From contig CAWBXD010000013.1 of NCBI GenBank assembly GCA_963792705.1, positions 496,001 through 560,000 of the forward strand: DNA of 64,000 nucleotides, in the 5' to 3' direction. Of the stretch, positions 33,466 through 42,700 are shown one piece after another. How positions within the stretch are numbered: the stretch's first letter is position 1; each line of letters starts with the position of its first letter. The translations under genes and the position numbers were made by a program. The DNA comes from JBBQVS01 sp963792705. GTDB lineage: Bacteria > Chloroflexota > Ktedonobacteria > Ktedonobacterales > Ktedonobacteraceae. Under the pieces are notes generated by a model that did no database searches, was not told the DNA's origin, and saw only the letters and a list, made by a program, of their open reading frames with translations.

Positions 33466-34256
33466 AACGAACCTTGCCCCTTCCGTCCCTTGAGTGCGAT
33501 GAGCAGCATAAAGCGTGGTATTGCCAGCATCCGTCGTAAACGCCAGGGTTCACGGTACAGGCGATAGAGCCATTCTAATCCCATTCTTTGCATAAAACGC
33601 GGAGCGCGTCGCTGCCGGCCCGACAAAAAATCATATGCACCACCAACACCCATCGCAACCGCTACAGGTAGACGCGATACGTTCCGCGCAATCCATAACT
33701 CTTGTGCAGGCGCGCCATAGGCGACACAAAGAATATCGGCATGCGCCCCCTGCACACGGTCGATAATTGCATCTTCTTCTGTAGGTGAGGGTGAACCAGC
33801 GTAAGTGCCAGCTATCTGCAAACCAGGGGCGAGTATCTGCAAGCGTATAGCAGCCGCTTCCGCAATACCAGGAGCGGCCCCAAGTAGATAGAGCCGATAG
33901 CCCTTGCTTGCGCTGTGTTTGGCAAGTTCTACAAGAGTATCGGTTCCTGTAACACGTTCTGGCGTGGGTTTGCCCAGGTAGCGTGTACCCCATACGATGC
34001 CAATGCCATCTGCGACAACGAGGGCGGCATGATTGATTACATTGCGGAAGACGGAGTTGTGTTGTGCCATCATCACAAACTCGGTGTTGACGGTCACAAC
34101 TTGCTGACATGGAACTGTTGTAGGGCTTTCATTGTGGTGTGTCACAAGCTGATCGATCCGCTCTATCGCTTGCTGCTGTGAGATACGATCAACTCGCACA
34201 CCTAAAAGCACAGCTGGTTCAGGAAGTGTAGACATAGAGATTATTTTTATTGTCAT
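33462..34256 (-). CDS. WecG/TagA/CpsF family glycosyltransferase
   Basis: A 264-residue GT26-type enzyme. Its landmarks are VVTVNTEFVMMAQHNSVFRNVINHAALVVADGIGIVWGTRYLG, PERVTGTDTLVELAKHSASKGYRLYLLGAAPGIAEAAA, ILCVAYGAPAQELWIARN and VAMGVGGAYDFLSGRQRRAPRFMQRMGLEWLYRLYREPWR. The family transfers N-acetylmannosamine(-uronic acid) or similar sugars onto an undecaprenyl-linked acceptor at the membrane. With rfaE1, rfaE2 and murJ downstream, a role in surface glycan or wall polymer synthesis is likely. It begins 6 bases after the DUF503 stop. Confidence 0.9.
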   Translation of the reverse strand: MTIKIISMSTLPEPAVLLGVRVDRISQQQAIERIDQLVTHHNESPTTVPCQQVVTVNTEFVMMAQHNSVFRNVINHAALVVADGIGIVWGTRYLGKPTPERVTGTDTLVELAKHSASKGYRLYLLGAAPGIAEAAAIRLQILAPGLQIAGTYAGSPSPTEEDAIIDRVQGAHADILCVAYGAPAQELWIARNVSRLPVAVAMGVGGAYDFLSGRQRRAPRFMQRMGLEWLYRLYREPWRLRRMLAIPRFMLLIALKGRKGQGSL

Positions 34257-34262
34257 ATATAG

Positions 34263-34553
34263 TTACCAACTTATAAGGTCTTTTTCAACATTTGAGAAAA
34301 TCACGTCTGGACGTGTCTCCTCTATATAACGTTGCACACGCTCAAGTATCTCGTTCGCGTGCTGTTTGCTATTACTGACACAACTTACGCCCAGTTTTGC
34401 GCTCTGCCAAAGGTCCTGATCCTCGACCTCCGCAATCGCCACCTCGAACTGGTTGCGTACCCGTGCCATCACCGATTTAATCACTTGCCGCTTGTCTTTG
34501 AGAGAGTGACATTCCGGCAAGTGGAGTGTTATTTCACATGCACCTATAATCAT
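34263..34553 (-). CDS. DUF503 family protein (YlxP-like)
   Basis: A 96-residue protein of DUF503: MIIGACEITLHLPECHSLKDKRQVIKSVMARVRNQFEVAIAEVEDQDLWQSAKLGVSCVSN. That is the family's N-terminal strand and SLKxKRxxxxSxxxRxRxxFnvavaEv pattern. YlxP lies in the nusA-infB region in Bacillus; here it leads a glycan operon instead. Its role is not known. The gene is first in the leftward run; TATGTTATACT upstream is a candidate -10, but no convincing -35 was found. Confidence 0.85.
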   Translation of the reverse strand: MIIGACEITLHLPECHSLKDKRQVIKSVMARVRNQFEVAIAEVEDQDLWQSAKLGVSCVSNSKQHANEILERVQRYIEETRPDVIFSNVEKDLISW

Positions 34554-34644
34554 GGGGGCAGTATAACATACCTTGAGAGGGCATGGTATCCCCTGTCTCC
34601 ATGAGGGATTGAGCGTGAAAACAGAAATTCTTGTCTAATGGTGT

Positions 34645-35244
34645 CTAACGTTGTTCCTCTTCATCCTCCACCTGATTCACAACCGCAGGAATAGACAAAC
34701 GGCGATACAATTGCCGTACCTCGATGATAAGATTTAGGCTCGTAAGGTGAATGCTTTGTCCTGCACCATATTGCTGATAGAGCCAACTGCTAGCGAAGCG
34801 CGAAAATACTTCGACACGCTGAATATATTGACTGAGAAAAACAATCTCCTGAATACTCTCCTTCGCTTGATAAAGGGCGAGTTTTTCAAAACGATCTGTC
34901 ATTTCTGTTGACCGAGAAAGCACATCGACAACAAGAATAGGGGATTGAATAATTTGGGATTCTCCATGATCAGCTATGTCACAGGAGACAACTACGTCGG
35001 GGATAACCACTTTGTTTGGTGTGACACGAACCAATTTGTCAGCTACATAGGGACGACACAGCGAGTCTTCTGGCTGTGCCTGGTCAAGGGCAATTCCAAA
35101 ATTGAGCGCAATAGCAGCATGATTTGAGGAGCCACCAGCAAGCAGACATACCTGACCATCATGATATTCATAGTGCTGATCAGAGTTGTTGACTAACAGA
35201 AGGTATTGTTCAAATGACATATACTGTCGTCGAATAGAATGCAT
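34645..35244 (-). CDS. Uma2 family endonuclease-like protein
   Basis: A 199-residue protein of the Uma2 (DUF820) family, a PD-(D/E)XK fold. The N-terminal SFEQYLLLVNNSDQHYEYHDGQVCLLAGG has the acidic E-x-x-DGxV. VIPDVVVSCDIADHGES and SPILVVDVLSRSTEMTDRFEKLALYQAKESIQEIVFLSQ carry the catalytic Asp, the V-L-S-x-S-T block and the Y-x-x-x-x-x-xEyw turn. Uma2 genes are abundant in Chloroflexota and Cyanobacteria, often mobile and of unknown role. The Dam-like gene precedes it by 90 bases on the same strand. There is no toxin-antitoxin partner. Confidence 0.85.
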   Translation of the reverse strand: MHSIRRQYMSFEQYLLLVNNSDQHYEYHDGQVCLLAGGSSNHAAIALNFGIALDQAQPEDSLCRPYVADKLVRVTPNKVVIPDVVVSCDIADHGESQIIQSPILVVDVLSRSTEMTDRFEKLALYQAKESIQEIVFLSQYIQRVEVFSRFASSWLYQQYGAGQSIHLTSLNLIIEVRQLYRRLSIPAVVNQVEDEEEQR

Positions 35245-35334
35245 TGCTATCTATCAGCTTCCTTGCTTCTTCCCAATGATATACTCTATCTTTCGCGCTT
35301 ATTATACCATGTCCTCTACTCTTTAAATAACCTG

Positions 35335-36471
35335 CTAAAAATTGGTTATCAGCAAATGTTCAGCATTCCTATTGTTTCTATCCTGAAAGCTCACGAGATA
35401 TTTTTTGTCAAAGGTTCGGACGTTCAACCCTTTTTGATGGTATAAACTGAAAATAGCCTCTGTATTCTTTATGACAAGCATAAACTTGGCCTGGCAGCGT
35501 TCTAGCAGGTAGTTTGCTAACCGCTCCTGGTCTTTCATATCGAAGACGTTGCGAGCATAGGTGCTGAATTGACTGTCGTAGGGAGGGTCTAAGAAAATAA
35601 AGTCGTTTGATTGTGGGGTGTGTTTCAGCAGAAACGCCTCGAAATCCATGTTGTCAATGATGGTGCTTGCAAAATGCTGTTGTAGCGCGGGATGACGCAT
35701 ATATACGACTTTACGAGCAATGTCTTTACGGTTGTAAGAAATGCCTCCATAGGGCACATTAAACTCACCTCGGCTATTGTAGCGAAACATGGATGCATAC
35801 GCATTTTCTCTAATAAAGAAGAATATCGCGGCGGCTGTGCTAGTAGGAATGAAGAAATCTTCTCTATGGTTAGCGAGATACCTGAGGTGCATATAAAAAG
35901 CACTTTTTAGAGCACACTCTATATTCGCCACAATATCGTTATCGGGCAACATCCACTTTTTCTGTTCCAAATTTTTCATACGCTGTATTTTGTGGAACAG
36001 GTTACGCTGTACCTCGCGCACGAAATTCTCGACATCCCTCTCAAAAAGTGGTGTAAACATTGTGATGAACGCTTCAGTATGATATGCGATAAAGGAGAGC
36101 AGTTTGCGTTGTGTTTCCTCGCTTGAACATGCTTCTGTAGAGTATGCCTTGTATACCTCGATGAGGTAGAGAGCATGAGTATCCACAAGCGTACTTACGT
36201 GTTGCCACCCATATAACAACATATCTAACGCTTGAAAGAAGTCCGCGTTCTGTTGTGCAATCATTGTATAAAGAGCAAACAACTCCTGCGACCTATCGTT
36301 GATGAATTTCTTTTGCGCGTTTATCTTAAAGAACACGGCACCTCCACCAACGAAGGGTTCGTAATAGTGCTCGAATGAAGGAAGTAAGGGTAAGATATGG
36401 CGTAGCTCTTGCTCTTTTCCTCCAGCCCATTTTAAGAAAGAGGTGAGTTTGTCTGCTTTTGCTATCTGCAT
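35335..36471 (-). CDS. Dam-family adenine-specific DNA methyltransferase (orphan)
   Basis: A 378-residue N6-adenine methylase of the D12 class. The SAM motif is LKWAGGKEQELRHILPLLPSFEHYYEPFVGGGAVFF near the N-terminus. The catalytic motif DPPY is at about residue 295 in DFIFLDPPYDSQF. Between them is a longer target-recognition region than in Dam of about 278 residues. KNTEAIFSLYHQKGLNVRTFDKKYLVS follows, the usual C-terminal block. No restriction endonuclease gene is adjacent, so it is either a solitary regulator or the relic of a type II system. The Uma2 gene after it is not a known partner. Recognition sequence is not predictable from sequence alone. Confidence 0.88.
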   Translation of the reverse strand: MQIAKADKLTSFLKWAGGKEQELRHILPLLPSFEHYYEPFVGGGAVFFKINAQKKFINDRSQELFALYTMIAQQNADFFQALDMLLYGWQHVSTLVDTHALYLIEVYKAYSTEACSSEETQRKLLSFIAYHTEAFITMFTPLFERDVENFVREVQRNLFHKIQRMKNLEQKKWMLPDNDIVANIECALKSAFYMHLRYLANHREDFFIPTSTAAAIFFFIRENAYASMFRYNSRGEFNVPYGGISYNRKDIARKVVYMRHPALQQHFASTIIDNMDFEAFLLKHTPQSNDFIFLDPPYDSQFSTYARNVFDMKDQERLANYLLERCQAKFMLVIKNTEAIFSLYHQKGLNVRTFDKKYLVSFQDRNNRNAEHLLITNF

Positions 36472-36517
36472 AGAAATACTATTCTCATAGAGTTATTCTT
36501 CAGTGTGATTTGTGGGC

Positions 36518-36638
36518 ATGACGGAGGCAAGCCCCGTCACTACTATACCACGATGCGCCACTGCGTAGCTTGCTACGCAAGTCCGAGTATAGTAGTGGCA
36601 GCGCTTGCCCCTGCTATGGCCTCAACGCCCCTGTCATG
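36518..36638. repeat. hairpin repeat region, GGCAAGCCC/ACTACTATA family, copy 2
   Basis: CATGACGGAGGCAAGCCCCG (from 36518) and the partner arm near 36585-36619 (AGTATAGTAGTGGC...GCTTGCCCC) pair imperfectly. A second GCCCCTGTCATG lies at 36627-36638. Inside is a TGCGTAGC/GCTACGCA stem. It resembles 1485-1570. Confidence 0.7.
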
Positions 36639-36737
36639 AGCCTCAACTCATTGGTACTTCTGAACGTGTATAGTAGGGACGCGTTTTTGTGATTGTTCAC
36701 TTGAAATTTTATTTGTTTGTAGTCAGAAGGAAATGGA

Positions 36738-38135
36738 ATGATTTCGAGAAAAGTTAATGCGCGTAGGCATAACGAGGATAACGATACTGATTTGACGCCG
36801 ACTTATGGGGCACGCCTCTTGAATGAGAGTGTTCCACGCAATACGTTGCCGGAGCATGAGATGCTTCCACGTACAGCGTATAGCCTTATTCATGATGAAC
36901 TGATGCTTGATGGCAATTCGCGGCTGAACCTTGCGACCTTTGTCACCACGTGGATGGAGCCGGAGGCCCGTCAGTTGATGATGGATACCTTCGATAAGAA
37001 CATGATCGACAAGGATGAGTATCCACAAACCGCCGAGATCGAGAGGCGTTGCGTCAACATTATTGCACAATTATGGCATGCTCACGAGGAGCAAGACGCG
37101 ATTGGAACCTCTACAATCGGGTCAAGCGAGGCCGCGATGCTCTGTGGTATGGCACTCAAGTGGCGTTGGCGAGCGCGCATGAAGGCGGCCAATAAACCAA
37201 CGGATAAGCCAAATCTTGTGATGGGCATCAACGTACAGGTGTGTTGGGAGAAGTTTACACGCTATTGGGAGATTGAACCGCGTTACGTGCCAGTGGAACA
37301 GGGTCGTTATCATCTCACAGCGGAAGAGGTTACAAAGTATTGCGATGAGAACACGATTGGCGTGATCGCTATTCTTGGCAGTACCTTTGATGGTAGCTAT
37401 GAACCGATTAAAGAAATTAGTGAAGTCCTGGATCAGTTACAGGCCGAAAAAGGCCTGGATATTCCTATTCATGTCGATGCAGCAAGTGGGGGTTTTATCG
37501 CACCATTTATCCAATCCGATTTAGAATGGGATTTTCGTGTACATCGTGTGGTATCAATCAACGCATCCGGCCACAAGTATGGCCTTGTTTACCCTGGTGT
37601 CGGGTGGGCCATATGGCGCGATCAGGAAGCTTTGCCTGAAGAACTGATTTTTAAGGTAAACTATCTTGGTGGCGAGATGCCAACTTTTACGCTTAATTTC
37701 TCGCGTCCAGGCAATCAGATTGTCGCGCAATACTATAATTTTCTCCGTCTAGGCAGAGAGGGATACACGCGTATTCAGCAATCATGCCAGGATACGGCGT
37801 TGTACCTGTCGGGCGAAATTGCGAAGATCGGCCCCTTTGAGCTACTATCGGATGGAAGCGAACTGCCCGTTTTTGCTTGGAAGTTAAAGGAAGAGACAAA
37901 CTTCACCCTCTTCGATATGTCTGATCGGCTTCGTTACAATGGATGGCTTGTGCCTGCCTATACAATGCCGAAGAATTGCGAAGACCTTGTGGTGCAACGT
38001 ATCGTGGTGAAAGAGGGCTTCAGTCGTGATATGGCCGATATCCTCTTGCGCGATATGGGTACTGCATTACAGTACTTTGCATCGCAACCTGCACATGTGA
38101 AAAAGGAAGAGGGTTCGCATTTCGCGCACCTCTAA
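36738..38135 (+). CDS. gadB: glutamate decarboxylase
   Basis: A 465-residue PLP-dependent group II decarboxylase. The PLP lysine is K280 in SINASGHKYGLVYPGVGWAIWRD. Other blocks are NLATFVTTWMEPEARQLMMDTFDKNMIDKDEYPQTAEIERRCVN, GTSTIGSSEAAMLCGMALKWRWR and IPIHVDAASGGFIAPF (the Asp that contacts the pyridine nitrogen). These match bacterial GadA/B. It makes GABA and CO2 from glutamate and consumes a proton, aiding acid survival. The start at 36738 has AGAAGGAAATGG upstream. Two further genes follow on the same strand with short gaps, forming an operon. Confidence 0.92.
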   Translation: MISRKVNARRHNEDNDTDLTPTYGARLLNESVPRNTLPEHEMLPRTAYSLIHDELMLDGNSRLNLATFVTTWMEPEARQLMMDTFDKNMIDKDEYPQTAEIERRCVNIIAQLWHAHEEQDAIGTSTIGSSEAAMLCGMALKWRWRARMKAANKPTDKPNLVMGINVQVCWEKFTRYWEIEPRYVPVEQGRYHLTAEEVTKYCDENTIGVIAILGSTFDGSYEPIKEISEVLDQLQAEKGLDIPIHVDAASGGFIAPFIQSDLEWDFRVHRVVSINASGHKYGLVYPGVGWAIWRDQEALPEELIFKVNYLGGEMPTFTLNFSRPGNQIVAQYYNFLRLGREGYTRIQQSCQDTALYLSGEIAKIGPFELLSDGSELPVFAWKLKEETNFTLFDMSDRLRYNGWLVPAYTMPKNCEDLVVQRIVVKEGFSRDMADILLRDMGTALQYFASQPAHVKKEEGSHFAHL

Positions 38136-38153
38136 TATATAAAGGAAAAAGTT

Positions 38154-38879
38154 ATGCCGGATAAAAGACATGCGCTAGTCTTGCAACATTTTCATGAAAA
38201 TCCTCCTGGACGGGTGGGAGACCTGCTGAATAAACATGAGATTCCCTACGATTTGATTCATGTTGGGCATGATGCGCTACCCAATCCCAGTGAATACGGG
38301 GCGATTATTGTGCTGGGTGGAACACAACATTTGTACAATAAGTCCAGTTATCCCTATGCGGTTCACGAAGAAATCTACATACAGAAGGCAATCATCGAGG
38401 ACCATGTTCCCTATCTAGGTATGTGTCTTGGTGGTCAACTGCTGGCAAACACCTTTAAGGCCCCGATACGCAAGCTGCCAAAGGAACATATAGGTTTTTT
38501 GAAGATACATTTCACGGAGGATGGGCAGAAAGACCCATTGTATCAGGGTCTTCCTGGCTATCAACAGGCATTTCAGTGGCATGAAGACTACTTTGAGTTG
38601 CCGCTAGGTGCAGTTTCGCTGGCGCATCATCAAGATGGTGCAAATCAAGCGTTTCGCTATCTCGACTATGCCTATGGTTTGCAGTATCATATTGAACTCA
38701 CACAGGATATGCTAGACCTGTGGCTGCATGACCCCTCGCTTAAAAAGGAGTTCATCGACGAGTACGGGACCGAGCAATACGAGAAAACTGAGCGTGAGGC
38801 GGTTGAGTTGTATCCAACCTATGCGAGCCATGCAACGCTACTGGTCGAGAACTTTTTGCGGATTAGCAAACTGATTTAG
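38154..38879 (+). CDS. class I glutamine amidotransferase
   Basis: A 241-residue GATase1-fold protein. The nucleophile is Cys91 in YLGMCLGGQLLAN; the catalytic His179 and Glu181 are in YGLQYHIELTQ. It resembles GMP-synthase-like stand-alone amidotransferases. Members of this fold hydrolyse glutamine or gamma-glutamyl compounds; with glutamate decarboxylase 19 bases upstream a role on glutamine or gamma-glutamyl-GABA is plausible, but not shown. AAAGGAAAAAG lies before the ATG. Confidence 0.85.
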   Translation: MPDKRHALVLQHFHENPPGRVGDLLNKHEIPYDLIHVGHDALPNPSEYGAIIVLGGTQHLYNKSSYPYAVHEEIYIQKAIIEDHVPYLGMCLGGQLLANTFKAPIRKLPKEHIGFLKIHFTEDGQKDPLYQGLPGYQQAFQWHEDYFELPLGAVSLAHHQDGANQAFRYLDYAYGLQYHIELTQDMLDLWLHDPSLKKEFIDEYGTEQYEKTEREAVELYPTYASHATLLVENFLRISKLI

Positions 38880-38903
38880 GGGAAGAGAAAGGGATATGCT
38901 TCT

Positions 38904-39713
38904 ATGGAATATTGGATTTGCACGACATGCGGTACGCAGTTTACACAAAGTCAGGAACCACCAAAAGAATGCCCTATCTGTCTTGATCAGCGTCAATATG
39001 TCGGATACGAGGGACAGAAGTGGACGACACAAAGCATGCTTCATGCGGATGGCCTTCATAATGTGATAAAAGAGCTTGAGCCGGGGCTAAGGGGTATTGG
39101 TTCGACTCCTGCCTTTGCTATCGGGCAACGTGCGTTGCTTATTCAAACGGAACAGGGCAACATCCTGTGGGACTGTATCTCACTTTTAGATTCTGAAACG
39201 ATCAAGGCGATTGAGGCTTTCGGAGGAATAGACGCTATTGCTATCTCTCATCCGCACTTTTATAGTTCTATGGTCGATTGGGCCAATGCCTTTGATGCTC
39301 CCATTTACTTACATGAAGCTGATAAACAGTGGGTAATGAGACCAAGTGAGCGTATTACCTTCTGGTCTGGTGAAACACAACCTCTACTAGAGGACATTAC
39401 GCTCATACATTTAGGAGGACATTTCGCAGGTAGTACGGTACTACATTGGGAACGTGGCGAAGGGTTTCTGCTCACGGGAGATACAATCCAGGTTGTAGCT
39501 GATCGTAACTGGGTTAGCTTTATGTATAGTTATCCAAACACAATACCTCTTCCTGCATCGAAAGTGGCGAGTATGCGCGCTACCATAGCTCAATACGATT
39601 TCGAGCGGTTGTATGGCGGCTGGTCTACCAGTGTTGTTGCTCAAGACGCGAAAAACGCCGTGATAAGATCGGCTGATAGGTATATCAGGGCATTGGAGGG
39701 AGCATTCGTTTAG
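38904..39713 (+). CDS. MBL-fold hydrolase with rubredoxin-like zinc ribbon
   Basis: A 269-residue protein. Residues 1-35 hold CTTCG...CPIC, a rubredoxin-like two-CxxC ribbon. The remainder is a metallo-beta-lactamase fold, with SHPHFYSSMVDWANAFDAPIYLHEADKQWV, LIHLGGHFAGSTVLHW and LLTGDTIQVV. In typical members the first motif is HxHxDH; here it is HPHFYSS, so the Asp and third His are missing, while later His and Asp (GGHFAGS, TGDT) remain. A modified or single-metal site is expected. It follows the amidotransferase by 24 bases and likely belongs to the gad operon. Substrate is unknown. Confidence 0.8.
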   Translation: MEYWICTTCGTQFTQSQEPPKECPICLDQRQYVGYEGQKWTTQSMLHADGLHNVIKELEPGLRGIGSTPAFAIGQRALLIQTEQGNILWDCISLLDSETIKAIEAFGGIDAIAISHPHFYSSMVDWANAFDAPIYLHEADKQWVMRPSERITFWSGETQPLLEDITLIHLGGHFAGSTVLHWERGEGFLLTGDTIQVVADRNWVSFMYSYPNTIPLPASKVASMRATIAQYDFERLYGGWSTSVVAQDAKNAVIRSADRYIRALEGAFV

Positions 39714-39731
39714 AAGCGATAGAGCAATTTT

Positions 39732-42700
39732 TTATACTCGTATGTCCTTCCTCTTCAGGAAATAGCTACAGACAATGCCAAAGATGATAATCATCATGAC
39801 TAACGCTAACCACATCAGGAGCAGGTACTGCAACGCTTGTGCATGGCTATAGATAGAGAAAAGTGTGCTATGAGAGGTGTAGGCATTCCCTAAAAGCTGA
39901 TCGCCATTCAATTTGTCACTATGTATGCCTGCCGATGAGTCAAGAGCCGCCATCGCCCAACGTATCGGGAAAATCATACCTGGAAGTTGTAGATACCAAC
40001 TTGTGAGCGGAAAGATGGTGCCAGCAAAGATGACTTGTGGGAGCAAGAGCAACGGAATAAAACTCATCGCACGATCATTATTTGGTGCAATTGCCGATAC
40101 AACTAGTCCTACCATCAGACCCGCTAAAGACGTAAGAGCGATGGTGATGTATATTTCTAAAAACGGGGGAAGAAATATACTGTAGCGAAAGGGATCAAAG
40201 ACGTTGACACAGATTACAAGTATCAAACTCTGCACGAGGCATAATAGTTCTAACACCGCAATCTTCGAGAACAAATAGGGGAGGATACCAAGATTGACCG
40301 TTCGCTCACGACGATAAATCGGGACTTCTTTCACGATCTCACGAATCGAATTGATACAGCCAAACATGATCGCGGAAAAGGCCATTAGGAAGAGGAGTGT
40401 TGGCGAGTACTTGATGCCTGGTAGGATGAAATCTTGTAATGCTTTCGTTACTCCTCCTCGTTGCTGTGCATATGCCATCCCTCTCGCGTCGAGCGTGAGG
40501 AAATCCTTTACATGCTGGCAACTTTTCGACACAATAGGGTTGTCGGGCGTTGGAACATCAGGATAGCCTTTTGCTACGATAATAGCGGACGTTGTTGGAC
40601 ATAGCAGAACAGCGTTTGGGTTAAACCCATCGGTGCCTACTCCTTGAATAAAGAAGAGCAACAACAGCCCGATAATAGGAGCTTGGAGCAGCAGAATTGC
40701 AAGGTTCCCCATATCATTTTTCAGCAATTCAATATAACGCTGAGAAAGCAAAAGAAACTGTCTCCAGAAATTGCTCTCTCGCTTCACCTTCTCTTGTCGT
40801 TGCTGCCTTCCTTGTAGAAGCGGTGTACTTGCTATCGGCCTTTGACTTACCGCATCACCCACGTATTTTTGATAGGTAGGTGACTGTTTGAATGCCTCTG
40901 CAGCCTCTACTGGAATCGTGCGCTTCGCATCGACTGGCTCTAAGAGGCTATAGATTTCTGCAAAATCGGGTTGTTTGAAATAAGACTTTGCCTCCTCTGG
41001 TGGACCGAAGTAAGCTAGGTTGCCGCCAGGGGCCAGGAAACAGACATAATCGCACACATTGATATTGTTGGTGGCATGAGTGACCAGCAGAATGGTATGT
41101 CCTCTATCTGCCAATTTACGCAACAGGACCATCATCTTGCGATCAAGACCAGGGTCAAGGCCGGATGTTGGTTCATCTAGGAAAAAGACGTTGGGTTTCG
41201 CCAGTAGTTCGAGCGCGATAGAGACACGCTTGCGTTGCCCTCCAGAAAGTTGATGAATGAGGAGTTGCCGCCTATGCTTCATTTCAACATCATCGAGCAC
41301 TTCGCCGATGCGTTGCGTGATCTGTGCCTCGGTAAAATCTTGTGGTAGCCGTAATTTAGCAGCATAATACAGGGCACGCTCTACCGTTAATTCACGGTGA
41401 ATGATATCATCCTGTGGCACATAGCCAAGCTGTGTACTGAATGCTGTGAGGTTTAGGTAGTAATCCTGTCCATTGTAGAAGACAGAACCCTGCTGAGCAG
41501 GACGCAGACCGCTGAGGGCGTCCAGAAGTGTTGTCTTGCCAGCACCGGAACCACCAACAAGTGCCACAAATGAGCGAGGTGGAATGCTCAGCGAAATATC
41601 ATTCAGCAGAACCGTTTGATTGGTGCCAACTTTTGTAAGATTGAGGGCATCAATACGGATATCTTCGCTCTCATCAAATTGTGTGAGTTCTGTAGCCGTA
41701 TAGATGAACCGGAACGGTCCAATACGAATTTCATCACGCGGTTCAAGCCGTTGACTCGTTACTTGTAAACCATTGATGTAAGTGTGATTTGTACTGTTCA
41801 AATCAGTAAGAAGATGTGTTCCTTGTTCCGCAACTAAACGAGCATGGTGTGCAGAGACCTGAGGATGGTCTAGCACAACATCGTTGTCCTGCAAGCGTCC
41901 AATGACCATCTCAGCGTTTCTTAACGTGATGGGCTGTACCTTAGGCGGTGCCTTTTGAGAGCCACCAGTACCATCATTGTAGGTTAGCGTCACTAATGTG
42001 CCATACTCATCATCAATACGAAATGTATCGCCGCGCGTCAATGTTTTCCGTAAAGACTCATTACCCTGAGTCTTTTGACCTTGATAGAGTAATCCGTTCT
42101 TCGTCTGTTGACGAGCAGGATGAGGATGAATTAATATCAACTGATTGCCCTCATGGACAATCTGTAGGTGAAGGTCAGAGACGCTTTCGGCGTTAATGGG
42201 AATGTCGCTTTGGGGATTCTTCCCGATAGTAATGGTTTTCTGTGCGAGAGGATACTTTTTCCTCTCACCAGTGGTATTATCTGTGATTTCTAAAGTGGGA
42301 ATACCCATTGCAGTGAAGGAGGCTACTTCTGTTCCTACCGATTGCGCTGATGCAGAGTGCTCTTCTTTTCCAGAAGGTAGTACTTGTCGCTGTCTATCAT
42401 CTACAACAGCTTTTGCTTTCCCCTCATTTGAGGGTGTAAGATGCGTGTGTTCAGCAAGAACGGGGGTCGATGGTTGTACGTGTTCTTTCTCCTGATCGTC
42501 TATCGCGGAAGCAAGGAGAAAGAGAAACGTCGTCACCTCTCCTAAGCCAACGATGTTTTTGTGAAAGAGGACAGACTGTTCTTTTTCTTTTTGGTCAACA
42601 GTGATAGTATTTGTCTGAGAGAGATTTTCTATGTTCCATGTATTATCGTTGTTGTACAAGAGGCGTGCGTGAAACCTTGAGACTTTCTGGTCGGGAATAT

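Noticed and set aside
35335..36471. type II restriction-modification system
   Set aside because: Only the methylase is present; the neighbouring Uma2 and gad genes are not recognised restriction endonucleases.
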